33,880 nt of DNA from Myxococcus sp. CA023 (GCF_010998615.1 NZ_JAAEAH010000100.1:1-33880), one strand, 5' to 3'. Positions 7,973 through 16,378 are shown, counted from the first letter of the stretch. Numbers and translations: made by a program. Notes: generated by a model not told the origin, from the sequence alone.

Positions 7973-9864
7973 CGCAGGGGAAGTGTCCATCGTGTGGTGC
8001 GATGGTGGAGTTCACCGCCGGCTCGGCGCAGGTGGTGGTGTGCGGCTACTGCCAGACGGTGGTGGCTCGCAAGGGCCTGGACTTCGAGGCCCACGGGAAG
8101 ATTGGCAGCATCGTCCCCACCGATTCGCCGCTGCAGCTCCGCGCGGAGGGGCGCTACCGCAAGGCGGCGTACACCATCGTCGGCCACCTGCAGAAGGACC
8201 ACGGCGCGGGGCCGTGGGATGAGTGGTACGTGGAGTTCGCGGACGGCCGCACCGGGTGGCTCAGCGAGTCCGAGGGCGCCTTCCACCTGATGTTCGACAT
8301 GGGGCCCGAAGAGGGCGTGGTGCTGGAGGACCTGCACCCGGGAGAGCGGCTGCACCTGCGCGACCGCGCGTGGGTCATCGAGGAGCGCGGCCATGGCCGC
8401 GTGGTGGCCGCCGCGGGCCAGCTCCCCAGCGACGTGGACCCCACGCAGGACGCCTGGTACGTGGACGCCACGGGGCCCAAGGGCGCCTTCCTCACGCTCG
8501 ACTTCGGCACGCGTGGGCACTCGCCCGAGGTCTTCGTCGGCGAGGCGCTGAAGCTGGAGCAATTGGGCATCCCGGCCGGGCAGCTCCGGCCCCGCGTGCG
8601 CAAGGTGGAGCTGCAGCAGGCGCGCTGCACGCAGTGCAACGGCAACCTGGAACTTCGCGCGCCGGACAAGACGCTGCGCGTGGCGTGCCCCTACTGCGGC
8701 GCGCTGCTGGACGCGCGCCAGGGCAAGCTGTCCTTCCTGCGCATGCTGCAGAAGCCGAGCCGGCCGCTCATCATTCCCCTGGGAACCAAGGGGAAGCTGG
8801 ATGGCGCGGAGTGGATCTGCATCGGCTATCTGGAGCGCTCGTGCAACGTGGAGGGCGTGCGCTACCCGTGGGAGGAGTTCCTCCTCTACAACGCGTCGCG
8901 CGGCTTCGTCTGGCTGATGAACTCCAACGGCCACTGGGTGTTCCTGAAGCCGCTGCCCGCGGGTGACGTGTCGCTGTCGCCCGACGTCGCCGCCTTCTAT
9001 GAGCACCGCCGCTACAAGTGCTTCCAGCACGTCACCGCGGTCACGGACAAGGTGTTGGGGGAGTTCTACTGGACGGTGAGGGTGGGCGAGCGGGCCCAGG
9101 CGTCGGAGTACGTCGCCGCGCCGTACTCGGTGAACGTGGACGCCACTGACGACGAGGTGTCGTACACCCACGGCGAGTACCTGGAGCCCGAGGTGGTGAA
9201 GGAGGCCTTCGGCTTGAAGGAGCCGATGCCTCAGCGGGAGGGCATTGCCCCCAGCCAGCCGAACCCGCACCAGTCGGGCCTGCGCTCCGTCTTCGTCTGG
9301 ACGGGCCTCTGGATATTGGCGTTGTTCGTGCTGTCGGCCGTGCTGTCCTTGACCGCCGCGAAGACGGTCGTCCTGGAGGAGGCGGTGGTGATACCGCCGG
9401 ATGCCACGCCAGGCACGCCCGCGGCCATGCACTTCAGCGCACCCTTCGAATTGCCCAAGCGCGGCAACATGCGCGTGGAGATCAGCGGCACGCCCTTCAA
9501 CGAGTGGTTGGGCATCCAGGGCGACCTGGTGAACCAGGACACGAACGACGTGGTCCTGTTCTACGAAGAGCTGAGCTACTACCGCGGCAACGACGGCGAC
9601 GGCGAGTGGACCGACAGCAACATGTCCACCAGCACCTACCTGTCGCCGGTGCCCGCCGGGAAGTACGCGCTGCGCACGACGGCGAGCTTCGCGGCGAACC
9701 CGGTGCGGCCGCGGCCCATGACGTACAGGGTGAAGCTCATCCACGACACGCCCAACTCGAGCTGGTTCTGCTTCGCGCTGGGGCTGATGGTGGTGGGGCC
9801 GGTGGTGGCGTTGTATCGCTCGCACAGCTTCGAGACGCGGCGCTGGGCGGAGAGCAACGTCTAG
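7969..9864 (+). CDS. DUF4178 zinc-ribbon membrane protein
   Basis: 631-residue protein with two repeats of zinc ribbon plus DUF4178-like beta domain. The first ribbon has Cys6, Cys9, Cys25 and Cys28, followed by a DUF4178-like segment (about 45-110) and a related stretch to 215. The second ribbon has Cys220, Cys223, Cys240 and Cys243, followed by another DUF4178-like segment (about 255-335). A transmembrane helix lies about 440-462, then an extracytoplasmic domain, and a second helix about 599-620. The ribbons are therefore probably cytoplasmic. The GTG start overlaps the speH stop, implying coupled translation. DUF4178 has no established biochemical role; its repeated company with polyamine enzymes and DUF350 suggests it works at the membrane with them. 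Confidence 0.88.
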   Translation: MTQGKCPSCGAMVEFTAGSAQVVVCGYCQTVVARKGLDFEAHGKIGSIVPTDSPLQLRAEGRYRKAAYTIVGHLQKDHGAGPWDEWYVEFADGRTGWLSESEGAFHLMFDMGPEEGVVLEDLHPGERLHLRDRAWVIEERGHGRVVAAAGQLPSDVDPTQDAWYVDATGPKGAFLTLDFGTRGHSPEVFVGEALKLEQLGIPAGQLRPRVRKVELQQARCTQCNGNLELRAPDKTLRVACPYCGALLDARQGKLSFLRMLQKPSRPLIIPLGTKGKLDGAEWICIGYLERSCNVEGVRYPWEEFLLYNASRGFVWLMNSNGHWVFLKPLPAGDVSLSPDVAAFYEHRRYKCFQHVTAVTDKVLGEFYWTVRVGERAQASEYVAAPYSVNVDATDDEVSYTHGEYLEPEVVKEAFGLKEPMPQREGIAPSQPNPHQSGLRSVFVWTGLWILALFVLSAVLSLTAAKTVVLEEAVVIPPDATPGTPAAMHFSAPFELPKRGNMRVEISGTPFNEWLGIQGDLVNQDTNDVVLFYEELSYYRGNDGDGEWTDSNMSTSTYLSPVPAGKYALRTTASFAANPVRPRPMTYRVKLIHDTPNSSWFCFALGLMVVGPVVALYRSHSFETRRWAESNV

Positions 9865-9880
9865 GTTTGAGTCGTCAAAC
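9865..9880 (+). other. Intra-operon hairpin directly after the DUF4178 stop codon
   Basis: GTTTGA-GTCG-TCAAAC forms a perfect 6-bp stem with a four-base loop, beginning on the first base after the stop. It is relatively AT-rich and not followed by a T tract. It lies just before the GGAGG at 9886-9890 that serves the microprotein. It could attenuate transcription, process or stabilise the mRNA, or modulate downstream translation. Confidence 0.5.
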
Positions 9881-9896
9881 GTGACGGAGGCGCGTC

Positions 9897-10058
9897 ATGA
9901 AGTGGTTTGGAGGACTGGTGCTGCTGGGCTACGCGGCATTGACGATTTCGGGCTGGTCCCCCTTCACGAAGGAAGAGCGGGACAAGGTATCGGGCAACGT
10001 TCGGCGTGGGCCGGGCGGCGTCCTGCTGTGGACTGGCGGCTACATGGGAGGGAAGTGA
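9897..10058 (+). CDS. 53-residue membrane microprotein in the polyamine operon
   Basis: Small protein with an N-terminal hydrophobic helix (about residues 4-19, after MKW) and a short polar tail containing KEERDK and ending in GGYMGGK. Support comes from a good GGAGG six bases before the ATG, its place inside a tightly packed operon, and its stop overlapping the next start (TGATG). The codons for its terminal Gly-Gly-Lys (GGA GGG AAG) also supply the ribosome binding site of the DUF350 gene. The helix could be a membrane anchor or an uncleaved signal. I cannot assign a family. A role as a small subunit of the DUF350 or synthase membrane complex is inference. Confidence 0.7.
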   Translation: MKWFGGLVLLGYAALTISGWSPFTKEERDKVSGNVRRGPGGVLLWTGGYMGGK

Positions 10059-10285
10059 TGTTGTTACTTGGCGTGGTGGTCAGCGTTCAGAGTGTGCTGG
10101 CGAGCATCATCTACTCGCTCATCGGATTGGCGGTGTTCGTGGCGGGCTTCTACGTCATCCGCCTCATCATGCCGTTCGACGTGCACAAGGAGCTGGAGGC
10201 CGACCAGAACACGGCGGTGGGCATCGTCATCGGTTCCTTCATCATCGGTCTGGCCATCATCGTGGCCGCGGCCATCAGCGGATGA
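10058..10285 (+). CDS. DUF350 membrane protein (YjfL-like)
   Basis: 75-residue protein with two predicted transmembrane helices (about 5-35 and 52-74) joined by a short loop, MPFDVHKELEADQNTAVG. The loop's HKELEADQNTA matches the DUF350 hallmark, in which conserved acidic and Asn residues begin the second helix. E. coli YjfL has about twice this length and carries two such units; this is a single-unit form that may dimerise. The ATG overlaps the preceding stop and has GGGAGGG five bases upstream, inside the microprotein's last codons. Codons 2-4 are TTG TTA CTT, unusual leucine codons for this genome. The function of DUF350 is unknown. Confidence 0.85.
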   Translation: MLLLGVVVSVQSVLASIIYSLIGLAVFVAGFYVIRLIMPFDVHKELEADQNTAVGIVIGSFIIGLAIIVAAAISG

Positions 10286-10330
10286 GGGCGCGCGCCGCAC
10301 GCCCATTCCTGCGCGAAGTGAAGTGACGCC

Positions 10331-11827
10331 GTGAACAAGACGCTGCTGTACATCACCGTCATCGTCATCGCGACGTGCGGGCTCATCTATGAGCTCGTCG
10401 TCGGGGCGCTCGCGAGCTACCTGCTCGGCGACTCCATCACCCAGTTCTCCACCGTCATTGGCGGCTACCTGTTCGCCATGGGCATTGGCAGCTACCTGTC
10501 GCGCTACATCGAGCGCGGGGTGGCGCAGCGCTTCGTGGAGGTGGAGCTGGCGGTGGCGCTGTTGGGCGGCATCTGCGCGCCGGTGCTGTTCCTCACCTTC
10601 ACGCTGACGGACCTGTTCCAGGTTGCGCTGTACGGCAGCGTGATTGCCATTGGCGCGCTGGTGGGCATGGAGATTCCCCTCCTGCTGCGCATCCTGAAGG
10701 ACCAGGTCAAGTTCAAGGACCTGATCAGCCAGGTGCTGTCGCTGGACTACGTGGGGGCGCTCGCGGCCAGCGTGGCCTTCCCGTTGCTGCTGGTGCCGAA
10801 GCTGGGACTGGTGCGCACGTCCCTGCTGTTCGGCGTGCTGAACGCGGCGGTGGCGCTGTGGAGCACCTGGTTGCTGGCTCCGCTGCTGGGCAACCCGCTG
10901 CGGCTGCGCGTCAAGGCGGTGGGCCTGACGGTGCTGCTGCTGGCGGGCTTCGTCATGGGCGACCGGCTCACCACCTTCTACGAGGACCAGCTCTACGCGG
11001 ATGACGTGGTCCACGCGTCCAGTTCGCCGTATCAGCGCATCATCCTCACGCGCGGCAAGCGGGGCTTCTCGCTGTTCCTCAACGGCAACCTCCAGTTCGC
11101 CAGCCTGGACGAGTACCGCTACCACGAGTCCCTGGTGCACCCAGCCATGGTGCGCGCGGGCAAGGTGGAGAACGTGCTCATCCTGGGCGGTGGAGACGGC
11201 CTGGCCGCGCGGGAAGTGCTTCGCTACCCGGAGGTCCGCTCCGTCACGCTGGTGGACCTGGACCCGGTGATTACGGGGCTGGCGACGAACTACGGGGAGC
11301 TGGCGAAGCTGAACCGCCACGCGATGACGGACCCGCGGATGCGGGTGGTCAACGGGGACGCGATGCAGTTCCTCACGGAGGGCGGCGCGCAGTACGACGT
11401 GGTGGTGGTGGACTTCCCGGACCCGAACAACTTCGCGCTGGGGAAGCTGTACACCACGGGTTTCTACAAGTTGCTCAAGAAGCGCATCGCGCCGGACGGC
11501 GTGGCGGTGGTGCAGAGCACCAGTCCGCTGTTCGCCCGGCGCTCCTTCTGGTGCGTGGAGACGACGCTCAGGGCCGCGGGCTACTGGACGGAGCCGTACC
11601 ACGCGCTGGTGCCGTCGTTCGGTGAGTGGGGCTACGTGCTGATTGCGCACGCGCCGCCCGCCCGGCACCGGCCGCTGCCCGAAGGGCTGCTCTTCCTGGA
11701 CGACGCGACGATGGAGTCGCTCACCCAGTTCCCTCCGGACATGGGGCCCTTGCCCGTGGAGGTGAACCGGCTGAACAACCAGGTGCTGGTGCACTACTAC
11801 GAGGCGGAGTGGCAGCGGTGGAACTGA
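10331..11827 (+). CDS. Membrane-anchored spermidine-synthase-like aminopropyltransferase
   Basis: 498-residue protein with an N-terminal polytopic membrane region (about 1-215, roughly six or seven helices) and a cytoplasmic spermidine-synthase-like domain (about 225-490). The enzyme domain has YRYHESLVHPAM (Tyr264, His265, Glu266), the nucleotide motif GGGDG (286-290), an acidic strand end VDLDP, and DFPDP (Asp361, Asp364) where classical SpeE has its catalytic Asp region. Retention of these residues suggests true aminopropyl transfer from decarboxylated AdoMet, supplied by the first gene of the operon. The membrane fusion suggests the acceptor is at or in the membrane, which is inference. 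It starts with GTG and its end overlaps the FAD oxidoreductase start by ten bases. Confidence 0.9.
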   Translation: MNKTLLYITVIVIATCGLIYELVVGALASYLLGDSITQFSTVIGGYLFAMGIGSYLSRYIERGVAQRFVEVELAVALLGGICAPVLFLTFTLTDLFQVALYGSVIAIGALVGMEIPLLLRILKDQVKFKDLISQVLSLDYVGALAASVAFPLLLVPKLGLVRTSLLFGVLNAAVALWSTWLLAPLLGNPLRLRVKAVGLTVLLLAGFVMGDRLTTFYEDQLYADDVVHASSSPYQRIILTRGKRGFSLFLNGNLQFASLDEYRYHESLVHPAMVRAGKVENVLILGGGDGLAAREVLRYPEVRSVTLVDLDPVITGLATNYGELAKLNRHAMTDPRMRVVNGDAMQFLTEGGAQYDVVVVDFPDPNNFALGKLYTTGFYKLLKKRIAPDGVAVVQSTSPLFARRSFWCVETTLRAAGYWTEPYHALVPSFGEWGYVLIAHAPPARHRPLPEGLLFLDDATMESLTQFPPDMGPLPVEVNRLNNQVLVHYYEAEWQRWN

Positions 11828-13452
11828 CGCGGCGGGAGCTGGTCGCCGCGTTCCTCGGTTCCGCGGTGGCGGCCAGTGCGTGCCGGAAGTCGGGGCCGCG
11901 GGAGCGTGTCCCCGGCGCGGTGGTGGATCAGGCCGTGGAGCTGGGGCACCGGCTGCGCGGCGGGCCGCTGCCCCGCGCGGACATCATGGAGCCCGTGGAG
12001 GTGCTGGTGGTGGGCGCGGGCGTGGCGGGCCTGTCCGCGGCCTGGCGGCTGGCGAGCGCGGGCGTGCGAGGCGTGCGCGTGCTGGAGCTGGAGGCGGAGC
12101 CGGGAGGCACGTCTCGCTCCGGACGCAACGCCATCTCCGCGTATCCATGGGGCGCGCACTACCTGCCGGCGCCGCTGGAGGACCGGGGCCCTGTCGTCCG
12201 GCTGCTGCGGGAGATGGGGGCCGTCACCGATGTGGATGACGCGGGCCGGCCGCGCTTCGAGGAGTCGCTGCTCATCCATGAGCCGGAGGAGCGCTTCTTC
12301 TACCGGGGCCATTGGTACGAAGGGCTCTACCTGCACGCGGGCGCCAGCGCGGAGGACCTGGAGGAGTTGCGGCGCTTCGAGGCGCGGATGAGCGGCTTCG
12401 CCTCCGCGCGAGACGCGAAGGGGCGCCGGGCCTTCGCGGTGCCTTCCGGCCTGTCCAGTGACGACGCCGAGTGGACGGCGCTGGACGCGCTGAGCATGGC
12501 GGCCTGGATGGAGCGCGAGGGCTTCCGTTCCGCGCGGCTGAAGTGGGTGGTGGACTACGCGTGCCGCGACGACTTCGGCACCACCGCCGAGCATGTCTCC
12601 GCCTGGGCCGGCATCTGGTACTTCACCGCGCGGCAGGACGGGAATGGGGAGCGCAGCGACGGCTACCTGAGCTGGCCCGAAGGAAATGGCCGGTTGGTGC
12701 GGCAGCTCGTGTCGGCGCTGCCGAACGGCGCGGTGGAGCGCAACGTGCTGGTGCACACGGTGGAGCCCGTGGAGGGCGGCTGCCGCGTGGACGCACTGGA
12801 CGCGGGCACGGGCAAGCCCCGGGCCTTCCTGGCGCGGCAGGTGGTGCTGGCGTGTCCGCGCTTCGTGGCGGCGCACGTGGTGGCGCCGTGGCGGCGGGAG
12901 CGTCCGGCGTGGCTGAATGGCTTCACGTATGGGCCGTGGGTGGTGGCGAACCTGACGCTGTCGTCGCCGCCGCGCTCACGGGGCTTTCCGCTCGCCTGGG
13001 ACAACGTCTTCTATGAGAGCCGCAGCCTGGGCTACGTGGTGGCTACGCACCAGACGCTGCGCCAGGACGAGCAGGGCCCCACGGTGCTCACCTGGTACCT
13101 GCCCATGGACGGCGCGGACGTGAAGGCCGAGCGGGAGAAGGCGCTGTCGGCCAGCTACGCGGACTGGGAGGCCCTGGTGATGGCGGACATGCTGCCCGCG
13201 CACCCTGGCATCGCCGGGCAGGCGCAGCGGCTGGAGGTCCAGCGCTGGGGCCACGCCATGGTGCGGCCTACACCGGGCTTCATGTGGGGGCAGGCGAAGC
13301 AGTCCGCGGGGGAGAGCCTGGGGAGCTCGCTGCACTTCGCGCACTCGGACCTGGGCGGTATGGGGCTCTTCGAAGAGGCGAACTGGTTTGGCGTGCGGGC
13401 CGCGGAGCGCGTGCTGGCGGAGCTGGGCCGGCGTGAGGTGAGCTGGCTGTAG
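11818..13452 (+). CDS. Tat-exported FAD-dependent amine-oxidase-like oxidoreductase, probable lipoprotein
   Basis: 544-residue flavoprotein. GTG at 11818 is preferred because the resulting N-terminus, LTRRELVAAFLGSAVAASAC, has a twin-arginine motif (Arg5-Arg6), a hydrophobic stretch and Cys22 in a lipobox-like position. The dinucleotide-binding motif VLVVGAGVAGLSAAWRL (about 63-79) is followed by the usual acidic ELEAEPGG. Overall order resembles flavin amine oxidases and phytoene-desaturase-like proteins, with a C-terminal GMGLFEEANWFGVRAAE segment as the likely second FAD contact. It overlaps the synthase gene by ten bases and ends the operon. Oxidation of a polyamine or its conjugate outside the cytoplasm is an attractive inference. 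The family is clear but the substrate is not. Confidence 0.87.
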   Translation: MELTRRELVAAFLGSAVAASACRKSGPRERVPGAVVDQAVELGHRLRGGPLPRADIMEPVEVLVVGAGVAGLSAAWRLASAGVRGVRVLELEAEPGGTSRSGRNAISAYPWGAHYLPAPLEDRGPVVRLLREMGAVTDVDDAGRPRFEESLLIHEPEERFFYRGHWYEGLYLHAGASAEDLEELRRFEARMSGFASARDAKGRRAFAVPSGLSSDDAEWTALDALSMAAWMEREGFRSARLKWVVDYACRDDFGTTAEHVSAWAGIWYFTARQDGNGERSDGYLSWPEGNGRLVRQLVSALPNGAVERNVLVHTVEPVEGGCRVDALDAGTGKPRAFLARQVVLACPRFVAAHVVAPWRRERPAWLNGFTYGPWVVANLTLSSPPRSRGFPLAWDNVFYESRSLGYVVATHQTLRQDEQGPTVLTWYLPMDGADVKAEREKALSASYADWEALVMADMLPAHPGIAGQAQRLEVQRWGHAMVRPTPGFMWGQAKQSAGESLGSSLHFAHSDLGGMGLFEEANWFGVRAAERVLAELGRREVSWL

Positions 13453-13519
13453 CCGCCGGCTGCCGCGTTCCATTCCAGGCGCCCATGGAGGAGTTCTTCT
13501 GGTGCGGTGAGCGCCCTTG

Positions 13520-13539
13520 GCAGGCGGTGTTCCGCCTGC
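13520..13539 (+). terminator. Possible hairpin terminator after the polyamine operon
   Basis: GCAGGCGG-TGTT-CCGCCTGC is a perfect 8-bp stem with a four-base loop, about 68 bases after the stop at 13452. It has no T-rich tail. The rest of the 13453-13645 gap shows no gene and must contain the arylsulfatase promoter. Terminator is the likeliest reading but a regulatory hairpin is possible. Confidence 0.45.
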
Positions 13540-13645
13540 TCGTGTCCGCCTGAAGGACAGGGGGCATTGTCGGTCCCCATGTGCATCTCCCTCCACGAGG
13601 GCCCGCGGCACGTTCATTCCCGCGCGTCCTCATGGAGGCCGCGCC

Positions 13646-16003
13646 ATGTCGCTCAAGGAATACCTTCCCGGAACGCCATTCCCTGGTGTCATCGGCCGGA
13701 CGGATGAGGAGTCCTCGCCTGCCTGGCCCGCGCCGCTGCGCGCGAAGCCGGGGGCACCCAATGTCCTCTTCATCGTCCTGGACGACACGGGCTTCGGTCA
13801 GCTCGGTTGCTATGGCTCGCCCATCCGCACGCCCAACCTGGACCGGCTGGCGAAGGGTGGGCTGCTCTACAACAACATGCACACCACCGCGCTCTGCTCG
13901 CCCACGCGCTCGTGCATCCTCACCGGCCGCAACCACCACTCCAATGGCATGGCGGCCATCACCGAAATCTCCGTGGGCTACCCCGGCCGCAACGGCACCA
14001 TCCCCTTCGAGAACGGCTTCATCTCCGAGATGCTGGCCGGGCACGGCTACAACACCTACTGCGTGGGCAAGTGGCACCTCACACCCGCGGAGCAGACGAG
14101 CGCCGCGGGGCCCTACTCACGCTGGCCCCTGGGCCGCGGCTTCGAGCGGTACTACGGCTTCCTCGGGGGTGACACGCACCAGTACTACCCCGACCTCGTT
14201 CACGACAATCATCAGGTCCGGCCACCGAAGACACCCGAGGAGGGCTATCACCTGACGGAGGACCTGGTGGACCGGGCCATCGGCTTCATCGCCGATGCCA
14301 AGCAAGTGGCGCCCGACAAGCCCTTCTTCCTCTACTTCTGCACCGGCGCCATGCATGCGCCCCACCATGTCCCCCGGGAATGGGCGGACCGCTACAAGGG
14401 CCAGTTCGACGACGGCTGGGATGCCTACCGCGAGAAGGTCTTCCGACGTCAGCTCGAGACAGGCGTGCTGCCGCCGGGCACCCAGTTGTCGCGCCATGAC
14501 CCGGACGTGCAGGACTGGGACAGCCTGTCTCCGGAGGAACGGCGGCTCTACGCGCGGATGATGGAGGTGTTCGCGGGCTTCCTGGAGCACACGGACCACC
14601 ACATCGGCCGGCTCATCCAGTCACTGGAAGCGAGCGGGGAGCTGGAGAACACGCTCATCATGGTCATCTCCGACAATGGCGCCAGTCCGGAGGGCGGCCT
14701 GCATGGCTCCGTCAATGAGCTGAAGTTCTTCAACAACGCGCCGGAGTCGCTGGAGCAGAACCTGGCGGCGCTGGACGAACTGGGCGGACCGCGCCACTTC
14801 AATCACTATCCCTGGGGCTGGGCCTGGGCGGGCAATACGCCTTTCAAACGGTGGAAGCGCGAGACGTACCGGGGTGGCACCACGGACCCCTTCATCGTCC
14901 ACTGGCCCCGAGGCATCCAGGCGCGAGGCGAGGTGCGCTCGCAGTACTGCCACGCCATCGACATGGTGCCCACGGTGCTGGACTGCCTGGGCATCGACCC
15001 GCCCACGGTGCTTCGCGGCGTCACGCAGTCACCCATCGAAGGCGTCAGCTTCAAGCACACCTTCCAGGACGCGGACGCGGAGAGCCGGCATCACACGCAG
15101 TACTTCGAGATGTTCAGCCACCGGGCGCTCTACCACGACGGGTGGCGGGCGGTGTGCCCGTTCCCCGGACCGTCCTTCACGGAGTCGCACGAGCCGTTCG
15201 GCATGCTGAAGCTCTCCGAGGCCAGACTGCGCGAGTTCGATACGGAGGGCTGGGAGCTGTATCACGTGGCGGAGGACTGCTCGGAGACGCGGAACGTGGC
15301 CGCGCAGGAGCGCGACAAGCTCATCGAGATGATTGCCCGCTGGTACGTCGAGGCGGGCCGGTACGATGTGCTTCCGCTGATAACGCCGTCCCGCGAACTC
15401 TTCGCCGTGGAGCGGCCGCAGATTTCGCGGGAGCGGGAGCGTTACGTCTACCGGCCGAATACCTCACCCGCGCCGGAGAACGTGGCGGTGCACGTCCTCA
15501 ATCGTGCCCACGCCATCACCGCGCGGGTGGAGGTGGAGGACGGCGTCGAGGGCGTCTTGCTCTGCCACGGTGGATTGACGGGCGGGTACTCGCTCTTCGT
15601 CAAGGACCGCAAGCTGCACTACGTCTACAACTTCGTGGGAGAGAAGGAGTTCCACCTGGAGTCCGCCGTGGACGTGCCGAAAGGCCACGCGGAGCTGCGC
15701 TTCGAGTTCCAGCCCACGGGCACGCCCGACCTGCCCGCGGGCCGGGGTGCGCCGGGCCGGGGGCGCCTCTTCATCAATGGTGACCTGGTGGCCCAGAGCG
15801 ACATCTCTGAGACGATGCCGCTGCTCATCAGTCTGGGCGAGGGACTGACGTGCGGCCGAGACGAGAACTCGCCGGTGAGTCAGCAGTACCAGCCGCCCTT
15901 CGCGTTCAAGGGCGGGACGCTGACGGAGGTGGTCGTGGACGTGTCGGGCGAGCACGTTCACGACGAAGCTACGGAAGTGAGCACGGTCATGGCGCGGCAA
16001 TAG
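13646..16003 (+). CDS. Type I arylsulfatase
   Basis: 785-residue formylglycine-dependent sulfatase. The modification signature CSPTRSCILTG puts the catalytic residue at Cys84 with Arg88 beside it. Asp46 and Asp47 (VLDDTGFGQ) and the later SDNGASPEGG segment are metal ligands, and GKWHLTP supplies Lys143 and His145. The core sulfatase fold covers about 38-590. The remaining C-terminal region is beta-rich and lacks sulfatase motifs, making the protein longer than the roughly 530-residue AtsA type; similar long forms are common in Actinobacteria and Myxococcota. The ATG at 13646 has GGAGG seven bases upstream; a longer upstream frame has no such site. No signal peptide is visible. The gene overlaps the convergent lipoprotein gene by 17 bases. 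The natural substrate is unknown. Confidence 0.93.
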   Translation: MSLKEYLPGTPFPGVIGRTDEESSPAWPAPLRAKPGAPNVLFIVLDDTGFGQLGCYGSPIRTPNLDRLAKGGLLYNNMHTTALCSPTRSCILTGRNHHSNGMAAITEISVGYPGRNGTIPFENGFISEMLAGHGYNTYCVGKWHLTPAEQTSAAGPYSRWPLGRGFERYYGFLGGDTHQYYPDLVHDNHQVRPPKTPEEGYHLTEDLVDRAIGFIADAKQVAPDKPFFLYFCTGAMHAPHHVPREWADRYKGQFDDGWDAYREKVFRRQLETGVLPPGTQLSRHDPDVQDWDSLSPEERRLYARMMEVFAGFLEHTDHHIGRLIQSLEASGELENTLIMVISDNGASPEGGLHGSVNELKFFNNAPESLEQNLAALDELGGPRHFNHYPWGWAWAGNTPFKRWKRETYRGGTTDPFIVHWPRGIQARGEVRSQYCHAIDMVPTVLDCLGIDPPTVLRGVTQSPIEGVSFKHTFQDADAESRHHTQYFEMFSHRALYHDGWRAVCPFPGPSFTESHEPFGMLKLSEARLREFDTEGWELYHVAEDCSETRNVAAQERDKLIEMIARWYVEAGRYDVLPLITPSRELFAVERPQISRERERYVYRPNTSPAPENVAVHVLNRAHAITARVEVEDGVEGVLLCHGGLTGGYSLFVKDRKLHYVYNFVGEKEFHLESAVDVPKGHAELRFEFQPTGTPDLPAGRGAPGRGRLFINGDLVAQSDISETMPLLISLGEGLTCGRDENSPVSQQYQPPFAFKGGTLTEVVVDVSGEHVHDEATEVSTVMARQ

Positions 16004-16304
16004 CCGCGTAGGCGGTGGACTGGCCTGGAGCGACGGTGACGATGATGATGTCGGTGCGTCGCCCCAGGGCCAGCAGCTCGGCAGGGCCGGGTATCACCGG
16101 GTGCCGCGAGCCTCCGCCTCCGACGCCCTGGGGGAAGTACAGCGCCCGTTCTGCCTCCACGTAGAGGACGGGGACGCGGCTTCCCCGGGCCTCGATGCCC
16201 GGAGGTACGAAGACCTGGACGCCGCGCTCAGGGGACTCGGAGGGCGACGGCGGCGGAGTACACCCAGCGGCCAGGGCGAACAGCAAGGACAGCCAGATTC
16301 GCAT
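15987..16304 (-). CDS. Small lipoprotein, unknown function
   Basis: 105-residue protein with a clear lipoprotein signal peptide: MRIWLSLLFALAAGC with Cys15 in a LAAGC lipobox, followed by a Pro/Ser-rich linker. The remaining part, about residues 28-105, looks like a small beta-rich domain (VQVFVPPG, VPVLYVEAERALYFP, DIIIVTVAPG). An AGGAG precedes the start. The 3' end overlaps the arylsulfatase 3' end by 17 bases in convergent orientation. It follows the exported-protein gene by 74 bases on the same strand and may belong to that transcript. I do not recognise the family. Confidence 0.75.
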   Translation of the reverse strand: MRIWLSLLFALAAGCTPPPSPSESPERGVQVFVPPGIEARGSRVPVLYVEAERALYFPQGVGGGGSRHPVIPGPAELLALGRRTDIIIVTVAPGQSTAYAAIAAP

Positions 16305-16378
16305 GACGGGACTCCTGGCCTCGGCCTGATGGCCGGGCGCTTGATGGGTTCATGAAGGATGTGCGGCGCGGCCGCGGC

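Noticed and set aside
10064..11794. Long minus-strand open frame opposite the spermidine-synthase-like gene
   Set aside because: The plus strand has all synthase motifs and overlapping operon starts; the minus translation has no recognisable domain.
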